Made by a program: the position numbers and the translations under genes | NCBI GenBank assembly: GCA_022559985.1 | Contig: JAFJTR010000036.1 | Location: 1 to 64,000 of the forward strand | Reading direction: 5' to 3' | Source: Parastagonospora avenae f. sp. tritici 18332-5 | Lineage: Eukaryota; Ascomycota; Dothideomycetes; Pleosporales; Phaeosphaeriaceae | Length of the DNA stretch: 64,000 nt | Notes under the pieces: generated by a model | Seen by the model: only the letters and a program-made list of their open reading frames with translations | What the model was told of the DNA's origin: nothing | The model's database searches: none | Part shown: one piece after another, positions 1 to 11,618 of the stretch | Numbering within the stretch: position 1 is the first letter of the stretch | How the letters are laid out: each line of letters starts with the position of its first letter

Positions 1-82
1 TAACTAGTCAACACGCAGACTCTCCACCTACGCTCCCGCACGCCCCCGCGCCCCCGCCCCCCCCCACCCGCTCCTTAAAAGA

Positions 83-106
83 CCCCCCCCCCCCCCCCCC
101 CCCCCC
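83..106. repeat. poly-C tract (24 C)
   Basis: An uninterrupted run of 24 cytosines, preceded by a C-rich stretch from about 40. The length may be unreliable because such runs are hard to sequence. It has no C-A periodicity like a telomere repeat. Confidence 0.9.
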
Positions 107-262
107 AACAGTGGAGAACCTACATAGAGCACACTTGGACTCTGTATGTGTCCAGCGTCTTAATGATTCGTGAATCTGAGATCCGCATTTCCACTCCGCC
201 CCGCCCATCACCCGCCTTACTCAATCTGCGCCAACCGCTTCGGTTTCTGGGCGCTTTTCAAA

Positions 263-1288
263 TCACCATACTCTCAAACGATCCAAATGTTCAAGTTTTG
301 CTGGAGCAGTGACCCTCCAATAGAGAATGCTGTGAAACAGTCGCGCCCAGGACACTTTTCGATTGCATTGCACCCCAATGCCGCCAAACTGCGGCCTGAG
401 GTCGACCCCATCCTGCATCCTCATGTCGGGTCCCTTCTCCACTTGCCAGGACCACTGCATAAGTAATGGGATAGCCCTCTCGCTGTCTGATGTCAAGTGC
501 GGACAGATGTACACAGCACGTTTGATCAATGCTTCTCTGATCATCCAGGCTGTCAAGCGGCGATCATATCTGACTCGAAGCAAACACTCTATGCGTGAGA
601 CGTGGTTGCGAGTAGGTTTAACCTCGGGCGCCCTTGAAAATCTACCGTGCTTGTGGTTCAGGTGACCGCAAAGTACCTGGTCAGGAATGCCAGAACATAA
701 CCGCACAAACCGCTGCAGTTGAGTGAAAGCCGGTATCTTGCGGAATTCATCAAGTGTGACTGTGACATGCTCACATATGCGCATGCGAGCTGCAGCCCCT
801 ATGCATGCACGTTCGCGGGTCGGTGCAGTGATGTTTATAGGAGAAAAGGTGGAACGGGCGTGGTGTTCAAGACACGAGCTACAGAACAGCTTAGTGAGTC
901 ATCACGGCGGGCTTGCTGTTTCTTTTGCCTCTGTCCGAGTAAGAAAGTCCTGATGGAGTCGTGCCACGAACTGTTCCCGCCCTTGCGCTGAGAGTGCTAT
1001 CGGTGGCGGGGAAATACGACGGCACGCTGCCTGTAGACTAGAGTAGTCGACCTCATCTAACTGGGTGGTGATGAGATCAATCATCTCTTGCGGTAAGCGG
1101 TAACGTCGATTTGACTGAATGTTCTCCAAGTAATGGCGTTTTGCTGTGCGTTCGTTTCGCCATTTCCTGAAGTAAGCCGTACATCGCGCGAATAAATTCG
1201 CTGCTGGCCTGATAAGGGTGGCAATCAAGTCTTCGTAAGGCCTAGGGCCACCCACATGGAAGATAGAATAGCCTGCAGAGAAACTCAT
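263..1288 (-). CDS. F-box-like protein, junction uncertain
   Basis: Two reading-frame blocks on the minus strand fit one gene. The first (1288 to about 905) carries an F-box-like stretch around residues 60-85 (YRLPQEMIDLITTQL). The second (about 885 to 263) opens with a Cys-rich pattern, SSCLEHH, FSP, REC-like spacing and MRICEH, typical of the zinc-knuckle-like region that follows the F-box in many fungal F-box proteins. F-box proteins recruit substrates to SCF ubiquitin ligases. The junction is unclear: the segment between the blocks has branch-like CTCACTAAG and the acceptor TGTAG, but the in-phase donor would give an intron of only about 27 nt, so a longer intron starting inside block 1, or a small deletion, is possible. 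The start at 1288 is the first ATG of block 1. The substrate is unknown. Confidence 0.55.
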
Positions 1289-1450
1289 AGCCCTTTACTG
1301 ATGTCCGTTCAGGATAGGAAGAGTAAAAGAGAGTGTGTGTAAAATCCCCATCGTATCTTGTGTGGCCCCGGATCCGCAGGTGCAGAATCTCCATGGGACC
1401 AAATACCTCCGCACCAGATCATGGGTTGTTCGGCTCCCATGATGGCACCA

Positions 1451-1626
1451 GGCGCCGGCAAGATTCCTGTCCGCCATTTCCTTACAAGAAGAGGTCAAGA
1501 GGTAGCCTGTATACATTCAAAGATCTCTATAAAAGTAAACAGATTATCTTGTAGCTGCGTATAAATTCGGGCTCCTTAAATATGTAATAAGCATACCTCT
1601 AAGCTATCAGATCATATCGTGTAGGT
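1451..1626 (+). repeat. dispersed repeat, copy A
   Basis: Most diverged of three same-orientation copies (others at 3205-3385 and 50691-50857). Shared blocks are GGC.CCGGCA, ATTCCTGTCCGCC, AAGAGGTAG, ATTCA.A, TATAAAA and a CTATCAGA.CA-like tail. It lies between the F-box gene and the ETF gene. No coding potential is seen. The rest of 1289-1977 holds only the 5' flank of the ETF gene. Confidence 0.6.
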
Positions 1627-1977
1627 GTAGAGCGGGCATGGATTTGCCGCTGCCTAGTGACGTTGACTAGACGATGACCTCAGCCTGAGCTTAACGACTA
1701 GTCGTCGGATCAGACATTTTGGATCACACGTTCTGAGGATGGGAGAATGTAACACAGAGGTTCACGAGATGTTGGAATTATGGAGCAGTCGCAACACGTG
1801 CAGCTCGCTCCGAATCGATGCGAGGGCTAGCGCCGGATATCCAACCTTGACAGGCCGAGGTCATTGTGCTCCGCAGTCGTGAAGTCAATACCTTTGCATT
1901 GCTCTGCGACAATCGACGTGACACCCCACGGTCCCATTTCCTCTTCTTCTGGTGTGTTGTTTCCCTTTTAGATCATC

Positions 1978-3127
1978 ATGTTGCCTGCAGCACGTAACTC
2001 GGTCCTGCGAGCAGCCCGCACACAGCTCCGACAGTCACATCCCATCGTCGTTCCACAATACTCTGCCTTCGCACGGTTAGCCTCCACATTAGCCGTCCTC
2101 GAGCAAAAAGATGGAAAGTTCCAGCCAGCATCGCTGGCAGCAGTCACAGCGGGAACCAAGATTGGAGGCTCAATAACGGCATTCATCGCCGGAAGTGGGG
2201 TGAAGTCGGTCGCAGAAGAGATTGGAAAGGCAAAGGGCATTGAAAAGGTCATCTACGTGGAGAATGGAGCATACGACAAGGTTAGAGGTTCGCGATGGTT
2301 GGTCGAGGTGTCATGACTGACATGTGGTTATAGGGTCTTCCTGAGAACTACGCGCCACTCTTGGTCGAGAACATAAAGAAGGACGGATACACGCATATCG
2401 TTGCCGGACACTCTGCTTTTGGCAAGAACCTGATGCCGCGGGTATCAGCTCTTCTGGACACCCAGCAGATCTCAGACATCACAGCCATTGAAAGCGAAGA
2501 TAGTGAGTGGGGTCCTTGCAAACCCCAGACATATTGTGTTGACAGTATACAGCGTTTGTGCGCCCCATCTATGCCGGCAACGCCATCATGACAGTACAAT
2601 CGAGGGACAGCATCAAGGTCATCACCGTCCGCGGCACCGCATTCCCTGCACCCGAGACCGAGGGTGGATCCGCCACACTAGAAGAGGGCGTTGACCCCAA
2701 GGCCGAGAGCCCCACAGAATGGCTATCCGAGGACCTTGCGAAGTCTGACCGTCCTGATCTCGGTTCAGCAGAGAAGGTCGTGTCAGGAGGCCGTGGTCTC
2801 AAGTCCAAGGAGGAATTTGACAAGCTCATGCCGCCGCTAGCCGATGCGCTTGGTGCTGCTATCGGCGCATCAAGAGCAGCCGTCGACAGCGGCTTTGCAG
2901 ACAACAGTTTGCAGGTTGGACAGACTGGAAAGAACGTTGCCCCACAACTGTACCTCTGCGCCGGTATTTCTGGTGCGATCCAGCATTTGGCTGGTATGAA
3001 GGACAGCAAGGTCATTGCAGCCATCAACAAAGACCCTGAGGCGCCTATCTTCCAGGTTGCAGACATTGGCCTCGTTGGTGATTTGTTCGAGAAAGTACCA
3101 GAGCTCACAGAGAAGCTCAAGGCATAG
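1978..3127 (+). CDS. electron transfer flavoprotein alpha subunit
   Basis: Three exons, 1978-2280, 2334-2502 and 2553-3127, give 348 residues. This is the mitochondrial ETF alpha subunit, which with the beta subunit passes electrons from acyl-CoA and other dehydrogenases to ETF-ubiquinone oxidoreductase. The N-terminus (MLPAARNSVLRAARTQ) is Arg-rich and lacks acids, fitting a matrix-targeting presequence. The N-terminal domain follows (LAVLEQKDGKFQPASLAA), then the C-terminal FAD-binding signature (VVSGGRGLKS, VGQTGKNVAPQLYLCAGISG, KVIAAINKDPEAPIFQVADI). Length matches the family. Introns of 53 and 50 nt have good donors and acceptors, and the A|CG split codon gives the expected TFVRPIYAGNA. 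Only the symbol is left open because naming differs among fungi. Confidence 0.95.
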
Positions 3128-3204
3128 TGTTGTCAGCTTGTGACACCTACTTTTGTACATATATCCAAAAATGAACAAGTTACGAAAAACGTCATCTCAT
3201 CTCA

Positions 3205-3385
3205 GGCCCCGGCAGATTTTCTGTCCGCCTTGACCTAACGAGATGGGTGAAGAGGTAGTCCAGATATATTCAGAATACTTTATAAAACTAGACGAGACAC
3301 CTTATAGCACTGATTACATACAGGCTTCTTTACAGATTTATTAAGCACGCTCCTGTAGACTATCAGAGTACTTCGCGCATGTGCA
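3205..3385 (+). repeat. dispersed repeat, copy B
   Basis: Starts at GGCCCCGGCAGATTTTCTG about 80 nt after the ETF stop and ends at CTTCGCGCATGTGCA. It aligns over its length with 50691-50857 (shared GTGAAGAGGTAG, ATATTCA.AA, AAAACTAGA, CTTCGCGCATGTGCA) and more weakly with 1451-1626. Flanks do not match beyond these limits, so it is a discrete interspersed element of about 170-180 bp. The remainder of 3128-3781 shows only the TOK gene 5' flank. Confidence 0.75.
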
Positions 3386-3781
3386 TCGACAATGCTGGTC
3401 TGAGGCGTTATTGGCTGTTTTCATACATTCACGCCCCCTCAAAACAACGCCTTGGCATGCGCAAACAAGCCTCCACCGATCAGCGCTAAGCCTCCACGCT
3501 ACCCCACGTCCAACGTCTAGCTGGGAAGCCATGCGCAATCCACGGCCTCGACTCGTACATGATGCCTGCTGTCCCATGAAACGAACAACAATGTTAAAAC
3601 GACATGCGCCCCAAGCGCCTGACTGTCATTCCGCGTTGTCCCGCGTAGACGCTAGCTAGTTTCGCCTCTATTCGTTGTTGTGAAAACTCACAAACACTCT
3701 TGTTCACTCCCGATCCCTTCGCCCTTTGACAACTTTGAAGGACTGTGAAACTTTCTAAAATACGATGCGCCTGCCGCGGTA

Positions 3782-6185
3782 ATGCCGTCGAACACGACCG
3801 ATGACGTGTGTGGTGGAAATGAGCGCAGCAACAGTTTAAAGGAGAAACACCGCTGGTGGAACATCTTCACACGCTGCACCCGATCCGCAGACAGCGACTG
3901 GTGGTTCGCCAGCACCGGGATCCCACTCCTCGCCGCGACCCTCGGTCCCCTCGCCAACGTCTCCTCCATCGCCGCCCTCGTAACCAGCTGGCGCCAAACC
4001 AATTACCTGGACGGCAGCTTCGTGTCTGATTTCGATGGGGTGCCGTATGCGGATCCGCGATGGTGCTATTGGATCAATGTGGCATCGCTGATATGCGGAT
4101 TCTTGGGGAATCTATTCCTGCTGCTGAACTTCACGCAGAGGATTAGGTATATTGTGGCGTTGCCGGCGTCGATTGTTTGCTGGTATCTTTCTTCGGGGTT
4201 TTTGATTGCGATCACGGCGTGTATGCATGTTTATGTGCCGCCTGAGAGGCCAAATGAGGGATGGTGAGTAGAAACTTTGAAATGATGTACTCCAAAACTG
4301 ACTTGTTCATAGTAAGTGCTATCTCCTTGTTATAAAGAGACTCTAGCCGGTTTGAGGTGGTATTTGTGAGTCGATTGACTAACGCTTGACAGACACTCAA
4401 GGCTTCTGGTACGCCATTGCTGCTGCTATTCTTTACACCGTGTGCTCCATGGTTTTGATGGTCAATATGCTTGGCTACTTCCTCGGGCACTATCCAGAAA
4501 ACTTCCAACTTAGCGACAGCCAACGTACGCTAATCCTGCAAAGCATGGCTTTCTTCGTATGGCTCGCAGGAGGTGCAGCTGTCTTTGTAAAGATAGAACA
4601 AGAAGCTGGCGAAGATGATTGGAGCTTTCCTGATGCACTATACTTCTGCGACGTCACCATCCTCACCGTCGGCTTTGGCGATCTGGTACCCACCACTGAT
4701 GTCGGACGAGGCATTGTGTTTCCATACTCGGTCGGCGGTATCATCACGCTCGCCCTTATCGTATCGTCCTTATACAAGGCTGTGCGCGAAATCGGCGAAG
4801 AAAATGTCATCCAGAAACATGTCGACCGCATGCGCGAAAAGGCTTTGAAGCGTACTGTTACCAACTCCTTTGACCTCCGTCATCAGGAGCATAACGCACA
4901 TCATCTCATTCGTAAACGTAAGAGAAGCTTTCCAAAAATTAGCAAGCCGGCAGATCCGCGACCTTTCCACACAGCCATGGGCAACTCTGTCTCGCGAGCG
5001 ACGACGTTTTCTCGCAGTGTAGTGCCGGAGGCATTGAAGATAAACAGGAAACCGAAGCTCATCCTACTCAAGGAAGAGAAAGATCGTTTCGACGCCATGC
5101 GCCAGATCCAAGCTGATAGTAAGAAATTCAGGAGGTGGATGGCACTATTCTGGTCTGTCACTGTTTTCTCGATCTTATGGTGTGTCGGAGCTGTTGTTTT
5201 CTGGCAGGCGGAGAAAGATACACAGGGACTGACATATTTCAAAGCCTTGTATTTCTGCTATATCAGTTTGCTGACGATTGGATATGGTGATCTTGCACCG
5301 AAGTCGAATGCTGGGCGATGCTTCTTCGTGATTTGGAGTCTGATTGCTGTGCCGACGATGACGATCTTGGTGTCGGATTTGGGCGATACGGTAGTTGCAA
5401 AGTTCAAAAATTGGAGTGATGAGTTGGCAGACTTTACAGTGCTACCAAAAGAAGGTTCGTAGTCACTACCATGCATCATTACTCAACACATATTGACACC
5501 AAGTACAGGCATATGGCGCGCCTTCGTCGAGAAGCACCCCTGGCTCCTAACCTGGCTCCAACACCGCATCGAATCCCACGCATCCAAACGGCGCCTGCGC
5601 AAAGGCTTCGACGTCGCCGACCCACGCAAGGACAGCGCCGCAAATACTTCCCCCAACACAGACCCCAAAGACCCCGATCTCGAACTCACACAAAACCCCA
5701 CCATCCCCACCCTCGCCATCGAAGCCGAAAACGATACATTCACACCTCCCACCCAAGCCTCCCTATCCCGCCGCCTCGCCCTCAGCATCAAGAAAGTATG
5801 CCTCGACGTCCGCCTCCCGCAGGCGAAACGCTACACATACGAAGAATGGGTCGAATTCACGCGGCTTATTCGGTTGACGACGCCGGAGCGGCTGGATCGC
5901 GATTTGGGTATTGTGATTAGTAATACTGGCACGGTGAATGAAGAGGGGCTGGTGAATTGGGACTGGATTGGGGATGATAGTCCAATGATGAGTGGGGTTA
6001 CTGAGAGTCAGTGGTTGCTTGATAGGCTGTGTGAGAGTTTGGTGAGGTTGGAGAGAAGGAAAGAGGTTGCGTATGAGATGGGGGGGTTGGGGGCTGTGGT
6101 TGTTTTGGAGGGGAGGAAGGGGGGTGAGGATGGAGGCGGGAGTGATGGGGAAGATAGTGGGGTGAGGAGAGCGCCGCCGGACTGA
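3782..6185 (+). CDS. outward-rectifier potassium channel, TOK family
   Basis: Exons 3782-4262, 4393-5454 and 5509-6185 encode 739 residues. Two pore loops each carry a potassium selectivity filter: TVGFGD in exon 2 and TIGYGD near its end. Exon 1 has several hydrophobic spans before the first pore, matching the eight-span, two-pore layout of fungal TOK1 plasma-membrane channels, which carry outward K+ current. Between the pores is a long basic cytoplasmic linker (LIRKRKRSFPK); the C-terminal tail is acidic and hydrophilic. The first intervening sequence cannot be removed as one simple intron in frame: using the GTGAGT at 4264 directly would create TGA. The frame is restored only if 4263-4392 is treated as a nested pair, giving GGA-TAC-ACT-CAA (G-Y-T-Q) ahead of GFWYA. 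The second intron is 5455-5508. Confidence 0.93.
4263..4392 (+). other. stwintron, [D1,2] type, in TOK gene
   Basis: An internal intron (4264-4312, 49 nt, donor GTGAGT, branch ACTGAC, acceptor ATAG) splits the first and second nucleotides of another intron's donor. Removing it joins G4263 to TAAGTG at 4313, creating a GTAAGTG donor for the outer intron (branch TGACTAAC at about 4376-4383, acceptor ACAG at 4389-4392). No single GT-AG pair between exons 1 and 2 keeps the frame, and the segment 4313-4392 contains an in-frame TAG if read as exon. The geometry equals the [D1,2] spliceosomal twin introns described in ascomycetes. Confidence 0.8.
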
Positions 6186-6452
6186 GAGATAATAATTAAA
6201 ATGTTTTGCATTGTTGCTTGAGGTTGACTCCTCAATTTCAGTGTCTCCCATAACCCACTTCTGACATTGTCAAGAGGAAGTCCTGGAAGCTGATATTTGT
6301 GACTGTATGACGGAGCCATTAGGGCCGATTTTGTCACGCTAGCACGCGTGTCTAGCGCGATCGATCTCTCCTCTCCACATTAAGCGCGTACATCACAGAA
6401 TACATCAGAACCTCAACTCGACAGAATTCTCGCCTCAAAGATCTGCCGCGCC

Positions 6453-8439
6453 ATGGCACCACGAAAGAAGCCTGTGATGGTAGGGAAGCCTAAAGCTAGC
6501 AAGGCTGCTAAAACACCCACACATACCATTCCGACACCTGAAGGGGCCACACCAATAGCTCTGCCCCCTTCACGCGTGCATCATGCATCATACCACTATT
6601 CACTCCTGCTTGACGATGGAAAAGCTTGCGACGGGTTGTTAAGCTGGTTTAAAGGTGTTGAAGAGACGCGCAGTATGCCTTGGCGCAAGACATGGATCGA
6701 TCCCAAAGATTACCAAGGGAAAGCGGAAGAGCTGGGAACAGTGCTAGGCAAGAGAGCGTATGAGGTTTGGGTCAGTGAAGTCAGTAAGTGAACCCTGTTT
6801 CCGAGCACATCTCCCTATCAAGTCTCGTGCTCTCGCCTTGTTCGTCTAGCAGGGCCACCACTCTAACCTTGATGCAGTGCTACAGCAGACAAGAGTATCC
6901 ACTGTGATTCCTTACTTCAACAACTGGATCTCGAAATGGCCAACAGTACAAGATCTTGCCAACGCAAACCACGATGATGTTCTTGCAGCGTGGAAAGGGC
7001 TGGGCTATTATTCACGAGCAACGCGACTTCACGAAGGCGCAAAAGCTATGATAGCAAAATCTGCTGGCTCAAGTTGTTCTCTTCCTAGCAAAGCAGTCGA
7101 TCTGCAAGAGTTCCCTGGTATTGGCAGATACACTGCGGGCGCTGTATCAAGCATTGCATTTGGAGAACCGGAGCCGGTACTTGATGGCAACGTCATCAGA
7201 GTGCTAAGTCGACAGCTCGGTCTTTACATGGACGGGAAAGACAAGAAGGCGACTGACGTTTTGTGGGAGGAAGCTGACCGCCTTATCAAGCACGTATCCG
7301 GCCTGTCGGACGCAGGTGTAAGCGAAATACCGGGGCAGTGGAACCAAGCGCTCATGGAGCTAGGCTCTACAGTGTGCACGCCGAAGCCACAGTGCGCTGA
7401 TTGTCCGATACAAGCGACCTGTAGGGTCTATAGTGAAGGCCAGGCGCTATCGAACAAACGCCAGTCGCCGACAGTAATACCTGACATCGAGGATGCATGC
7501 ACGTTATGCGAGCTACTAGATACCGAGGATCTGGCAACGATTACAGAAGAGACAGAAGATACTGAAACGCCAAAACCAACTAAGAAGCGAAAAGTCAACG
7601 CGAAGCAAAGCAACAAGATTTCGCAGTACTTCGCCGTTGGGAAGACCGCCGAACCACAATCGACCACAGATTGCGAAGATGAAGAGAATGCAACTGAAGG
7701 CTCCGACCATCTGAGTTCCAAGAAACGGAAGGCTTCTTTGTCAGATCCTATATCACCATCAATCACGAAATCAACGGTGATGTATTGTTCACTCTTTCCC
7801 AAGAGAGTGGCTAAGAAGAAAGCCACGGAGGAAGAATGTGTGGTGTGTGTCGTGGAACTGCGTCCATCGACAGGGAACAGCAAGTGGCTGATTGAACAGA
7901 GACCGGCCAAAGGTATGAACTAGAAACCCCACCCCACTCACATCAATGCTAACTGGTTCGCAAGGTCTCCTGGCATCCTTGTGGTACGTATCGCGTGGCT
8001 TATGGAAATCTTTCCTCTTTCGATTCGATGCGCAGCGAATGGCGATAGGCCGTACTTTCGGCTCTCGTTTACCTTATCATTGTTTCTCTACTAACACTTC
8101 AAATCTAGGCAATTCCCGCAATGTACCTTGTCAACATCGAAAAGTACACCTGCGTCTCGTAAAGCGTCGGGGCAGAAGTACTTATCAAGCCTTAGCATTG
8201 GCGAAGCCGACGTGGGCGACGCAGTTCATGTCGCCGCCTTCCCATCATTGGTCCACGTCTTCACACATATCAGGCTGACTATGCACGTCCATCACTTCAG
8301 CATTGCCTGCGACGATATTGAAGGTTTCATCTCTGATGACGTTGGCCCGCCCGCTCGGAGATGGGTAGAAACCAAGTACATGGACGAACAGACACTGTCC
8401 ACTGGCATGCGCAAGTGCTGGGATCTTATTACAAAGTAA
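6453..8439 (+). CDS. A/G-specific adenine DNA glycosylase (MutY/MYH)
   Basis: Exons 6453-6783, 6878-7912, 7965-7983 and 8109-8439 give 571 residues. The enzyme excises adenine opposite 8-oxoguanine in nucleus or mitochondria. Visible features in order: basic N-terminus; catalytic Glu in SEVMLQQTRV (split by intron 1); helix-hairpin-helix and catalytic Asp in FPGIGRYTAG...VLDGNVIRVL; an iron-sulfur loop with four Cys spaced 6-2-5 (CTPKPQCADCPIQATC); then a linker and a NUDIX-like C-terminal domain with GLLASLW-QFP, the fungal form of the GLWEFP motif. The linker holds an extra Lys/Ser-rich segment (PKPTKKRKVN, SSKKRKASL) that looks like nuclear localisation signals. Exon 3 is only 19 nt but its phases (1 in, 2 out) fit exactly and are needed for the conserved motif. 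Confidence 0.93.
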
Positions 8440-8508
8440 ACCGGGCCGTCTCACGTTACCTTCCATTCGCCTACTATTCCACACAAAACCCACATTCCCC
8501 ACGACCCG

Positions 8509-8770
8509 TTATCTCTCGCCAAGAGATACACACCTGGCTTCGGTTCTGCCGCAATCTTGGCATATGCACCATCCCTTGGCAACTCTGGCGGAAAGCCGCA
8601 TGATAAGAGCAGTTCATGGTAAACTCGCTATACCAGATGCGGCGCTATAATCCTATCCATAGCACCTATGCACCTCACAAAGAGAATTTGGCCGAAAGGC
8701 GAGCATTGCGTATCATTGCACTTGATTGGTTTGTCTCAGGTCTGTGTGCCACGAGCATGCGGATAAGATG
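8509..8770 (+). promoter_or_regulatory. GATA-motif cluster upstream of ammonium transporter
   Basis: The 446-nt gap before the transporter contains several HGATAR-type sites on either strand: TTATCT at about 8509, TGATAAG at 8601, CTATCC at 8653 and GGATAAG at 8761. AreA/NIT2-class GATA factors activate ammonium transporters under nitrogen limitation in related fungi; that these sites are used here is inference. Confidence 0.4.
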
Positions 8771-8885
8771 TGTACTCCATGACACAGACGCGGTGGAGCG
8801 CCGAGTACATAATCCCGTGGTACTCCACATTTCGAGAACTTTGGCTTTACTACACCAGTAGCTTGACTTACCGCCTCCAGTAGAC

Positions 8886-10472
8886 ATGGCGACATTACCA
8901 CCTCCTACTCCAATTGTGGAGTGGCCGGACTATAACGTTCAACCAAATGGAGGAGATGTTATGACGACGGATTTGAATGCCCTCTACGACAAAGGAGACC
9001 TTTGTTGGATGTTGGTCAGCACAATTCTATGCTGGTGAGTTATGCGATTGAGCACACCAGCAACGTCTAACATGTCAAGGCAAATCACTCCAGCCATTGG
9101 CTTTCTATATGCCGGGATGCACCGAAGAAAAGCTGCACTCACCATGATATTCCAATCGCTTTTCTGCGCCTGTGCCGTTGGCATCCAGTTCTGGGTGTAC
9201 GGATATTCGCTATACCAATCTCACACTACTGGCCCTTTCATTGGCGATCTGTCCAAAGCTGGTCTTCACAACACGCTTGGCTACCCTTCGCTCGCAAACT
9301 CCGACATCCCCGACATCTTATACGCCTGCTTCGGCTTTACATTCGTGACGTGTACGGCGATGATCCTCGCCGGAGCCATGCTTGAGCGCGGTCGTATGTG
9401 GCCTTCGATGCTATTCTTACTTTGCTGGACGACATTTGTCTACTACGTTTTGGCGTATGCTGAATGGAACCCAAGCGGCTGGCTTTTTAAGCTCGGTGTA
9501 TATGATTTTGCTGGCTCAGGACCAGTTCACATCGCATCTGGCTTCTCAGCGTTGGCATGGGCAGTTATGTTGGGCCCACGAGCTGACCCGCACAAGGAAT
9601 CGCATCATTCTAAGATGCCACATTTCAAACCCCACAACCCTTTTCTTGTGGGTCTCGGTACGATCTTGATCTGGTTTGGCTGGTATGCATTCAATGGTAA
9701 GTAACATTCGTACAGCCTGCATCTTGTAGAAGTCCTAGAGGTCTGAAATTAACACCTGACAGGTGCTTCCACCGCCAACATCTCCATCCGCTCTATCTAC
9801 GTCGTATGCAACACCAACCTTGCGGCATGCGGTGGCGGCATGGCATGGGCTCTTCTCGAATACGCGCACAGTGGAAAGTTCTCAATCATCGGTTTCTGCT
9901 CCGGAATCATCTCAGGCCTAGTTGGCATTACGCCAGCTGCTGGCTTTGTCCCAATATACGTCGCCTCGCTCGTCGGAGCCCTGACTTCGTGCTGCTCTTA
10001 CTTCACCGTCAAGTACAAGTACCTACTCCATATCGACGAAGGTCTCGACATCTTTGCCATCCACGGTGTTGGCGGCTTTGTGGGCGACATCTTAACAGGC
10101 TTCTTCGCCGCGGACTACGTTCCAGCCATGGATGGAGTGACAAACACGTATGAAGGTGGATGGTGGAATCGCAACTGGAAGCAGATGGGCTACCAGCTTG
10201 CTGCTGCTTGTACGTGCGCTGGATGGTCGTTCGTTATTTCCATCATACTGCTTTTCATTATCAACAGGATCCCGGGATGCCACATCAGGGCGACTGAGGA
10301 CGATGAACTCAGGGGTTTGGACTACAAATACTTCCACGACGTCGAGGATGATATGATGGTCTTGGAAGGATATGGCGCTTCATCGCCGGGCACGACGAGG
10401 TCTGGTGTTGTGAGCGATGCGCCCAGCCATGATGGTATTGAGGTTCCGATCTCATCTGAGAAGCGAGATTGA
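8886..10472 (+). CDS. ammonium transporter (Mep/Amt family)
   Basis: Exons 8886-9034, 9080-9696 and 9763-10472 encode 491 residues with about eleven hydrophobic spans. Amt/Mep proteins import ammonium at the plasma membrane. Diagnostic stretches are ITPAIGFLYAGMHRRKAAL, the family block YDFAGSGPVHIASG, GWYAFNGASTANISIRS and the late His region IFAIHGVGGFVGDI, so both pore histidines (in PVHIASG and AIHGVGG) are kept. The cytoplasmic tail is acidic and Ser-rich, as in regulated fungal Mep proteins. The ATG at 8886 is the first in the frame and follows a GATA-rich upstream region. Introns of 45 and 66 nt are canonical. Which paralogue (high affinity or low affinity) cannot be decided by eye. 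Confidence 0.95.
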
Positions 10473-10825
10473 GCGCAATAATCTTGCTAGTTCTTGCTTC
10501 GCAGAGATTGCCAGCTATGTTCGTTACCAAAGAATTAATTCATAGGCCTAGTCGTTCGAGGTATCGTACGACAAACAAGACGTCAATCTAAATATACCGC
10601 AACTTGATAATTCCCCTGCTTATTTCCTTCCATCGCGCGTCAGACGCGACCGGTCAACACCAGTCCGGCGACGCCTTCTCGTCTATCTAGACTTTATCTG
10701 GCTAATGCCTTCAGCAAGCCGCGGCATCTGCAAGGTACCAATAAATGCCATCGCGCCCCCGATCGCGCCACCCAATTCCCATCATCCCCAATTATCCTCC
10801 TTGTTTTTTGAGAAACAGATTCAAG
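10473..10825. other. intergenic, no gene seen
   Basis: About 350 nt between the ammonium transporter and the next + strand gene. It holds 3' UTR-like and 5' UTR-like DNA only. Confidence 0.6.
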
Positions 10826-11618
10826 ATGAAGTTCATCGCCACTATCAGCAGCCTCGTCGCGCTCACGGCTGCTGCCGCAGATCCACTTATTACCCCACGG
10901 GCTGAACTCGCACCGCGCCAGAATAGTGACCCTGCCGCGCTGGGGTACGTGAGCGCGTCGACGTGTAAGTGGCCCCTTCTGTACTTACTCGCAACAGCAC
11001 CGTGTCGCCGCCTCGATAGCAATTCGATCACGCATTACAATCCAACTAACGCACCATAGTCTCAGACCTCCGCTCCTGCGACTTTCCCGCCACCCTCTCC
11101 CGCAGCGGCTCCCTTGCGCAATGCTGCCAAAGCAGCTCCTGCATCTTCTGGTCCTCATGCTCAGCGGGCACACTGTTCGCCAGCCAAACCTCGCTGTTTT
11201 GCGATCAGGGGTATTGTAACACCGCTGTGCTTGTTCCTACGGTTGGCGCGAGCAGTGGGCAGAATTACCTGGGTTGCTGGGCGACGAGTCTGGGGCAGAG
11301 TCCGTTTACGATTGTTGCGGATATTGGGAGTGGTTAGTGATTACCTGTCATGTTGGACTAGTGGATTGTGAGTGCTAATGGATGTTTTGTGTAGCTACAG
11401 TAGGCATGGCCACGGGCTCGGCAACTGGGAGTAGCAGTGCGCGGGCTACTGGGGTGTCCTCTGGAGGTCGTCCAAGTGCGGCTACGTCTGCGACTGGGAG
11501 CGCGACGCCTGCATCATCTTCTGCCGCTGCACAGTCATCCGGTGCCGCTGATAATGCTGTCGTTCAGCCATTGACTGGTGTGTTTGGTCTGGTCGCGATG
11601 GTGCTCGGCATGCTATGA
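10826..11618 (+). CDS. small Cys-containing secreted protein, probably GPI-anchored
   Basis: Exons 10826-10964, 11060-11332 and 11395-11618 give 211 residues. It starts with a clear signal peptide (MKFIATISSLVALTAAAADP) and a likely Kex2-type region (ELAPR). The middle has eight Cys (LRSCDF, LAQCCQSSSC, WSSC, LFCDQGYC, LGCWA). A Ser/Ala/Thr/Gly-rich segment follows (GSATGSSSARATGVSSGG), ending in a hydrophobic tail (VFGLVAMVLGML) expected for a GPI-addition signal after small residues near SGAADN. It would sit on the cell wall or outer membrane face. I do not recognise a named family; the Cys pattern is not the eight-Cys CFEM spacing. Intron phases agree at both junctions. Confidence 0.75.

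Noticed and set aside
1..106. C-rich start as a telomere end
   Set aside because: No TTAGGG/CCCTAA units are present; it is a simple C run.
4313..4392. Micro-exon between two ordinary TOK introns
   Set aside because: Every length in the required phase either lacks a donor or passes an in-frame TAG.
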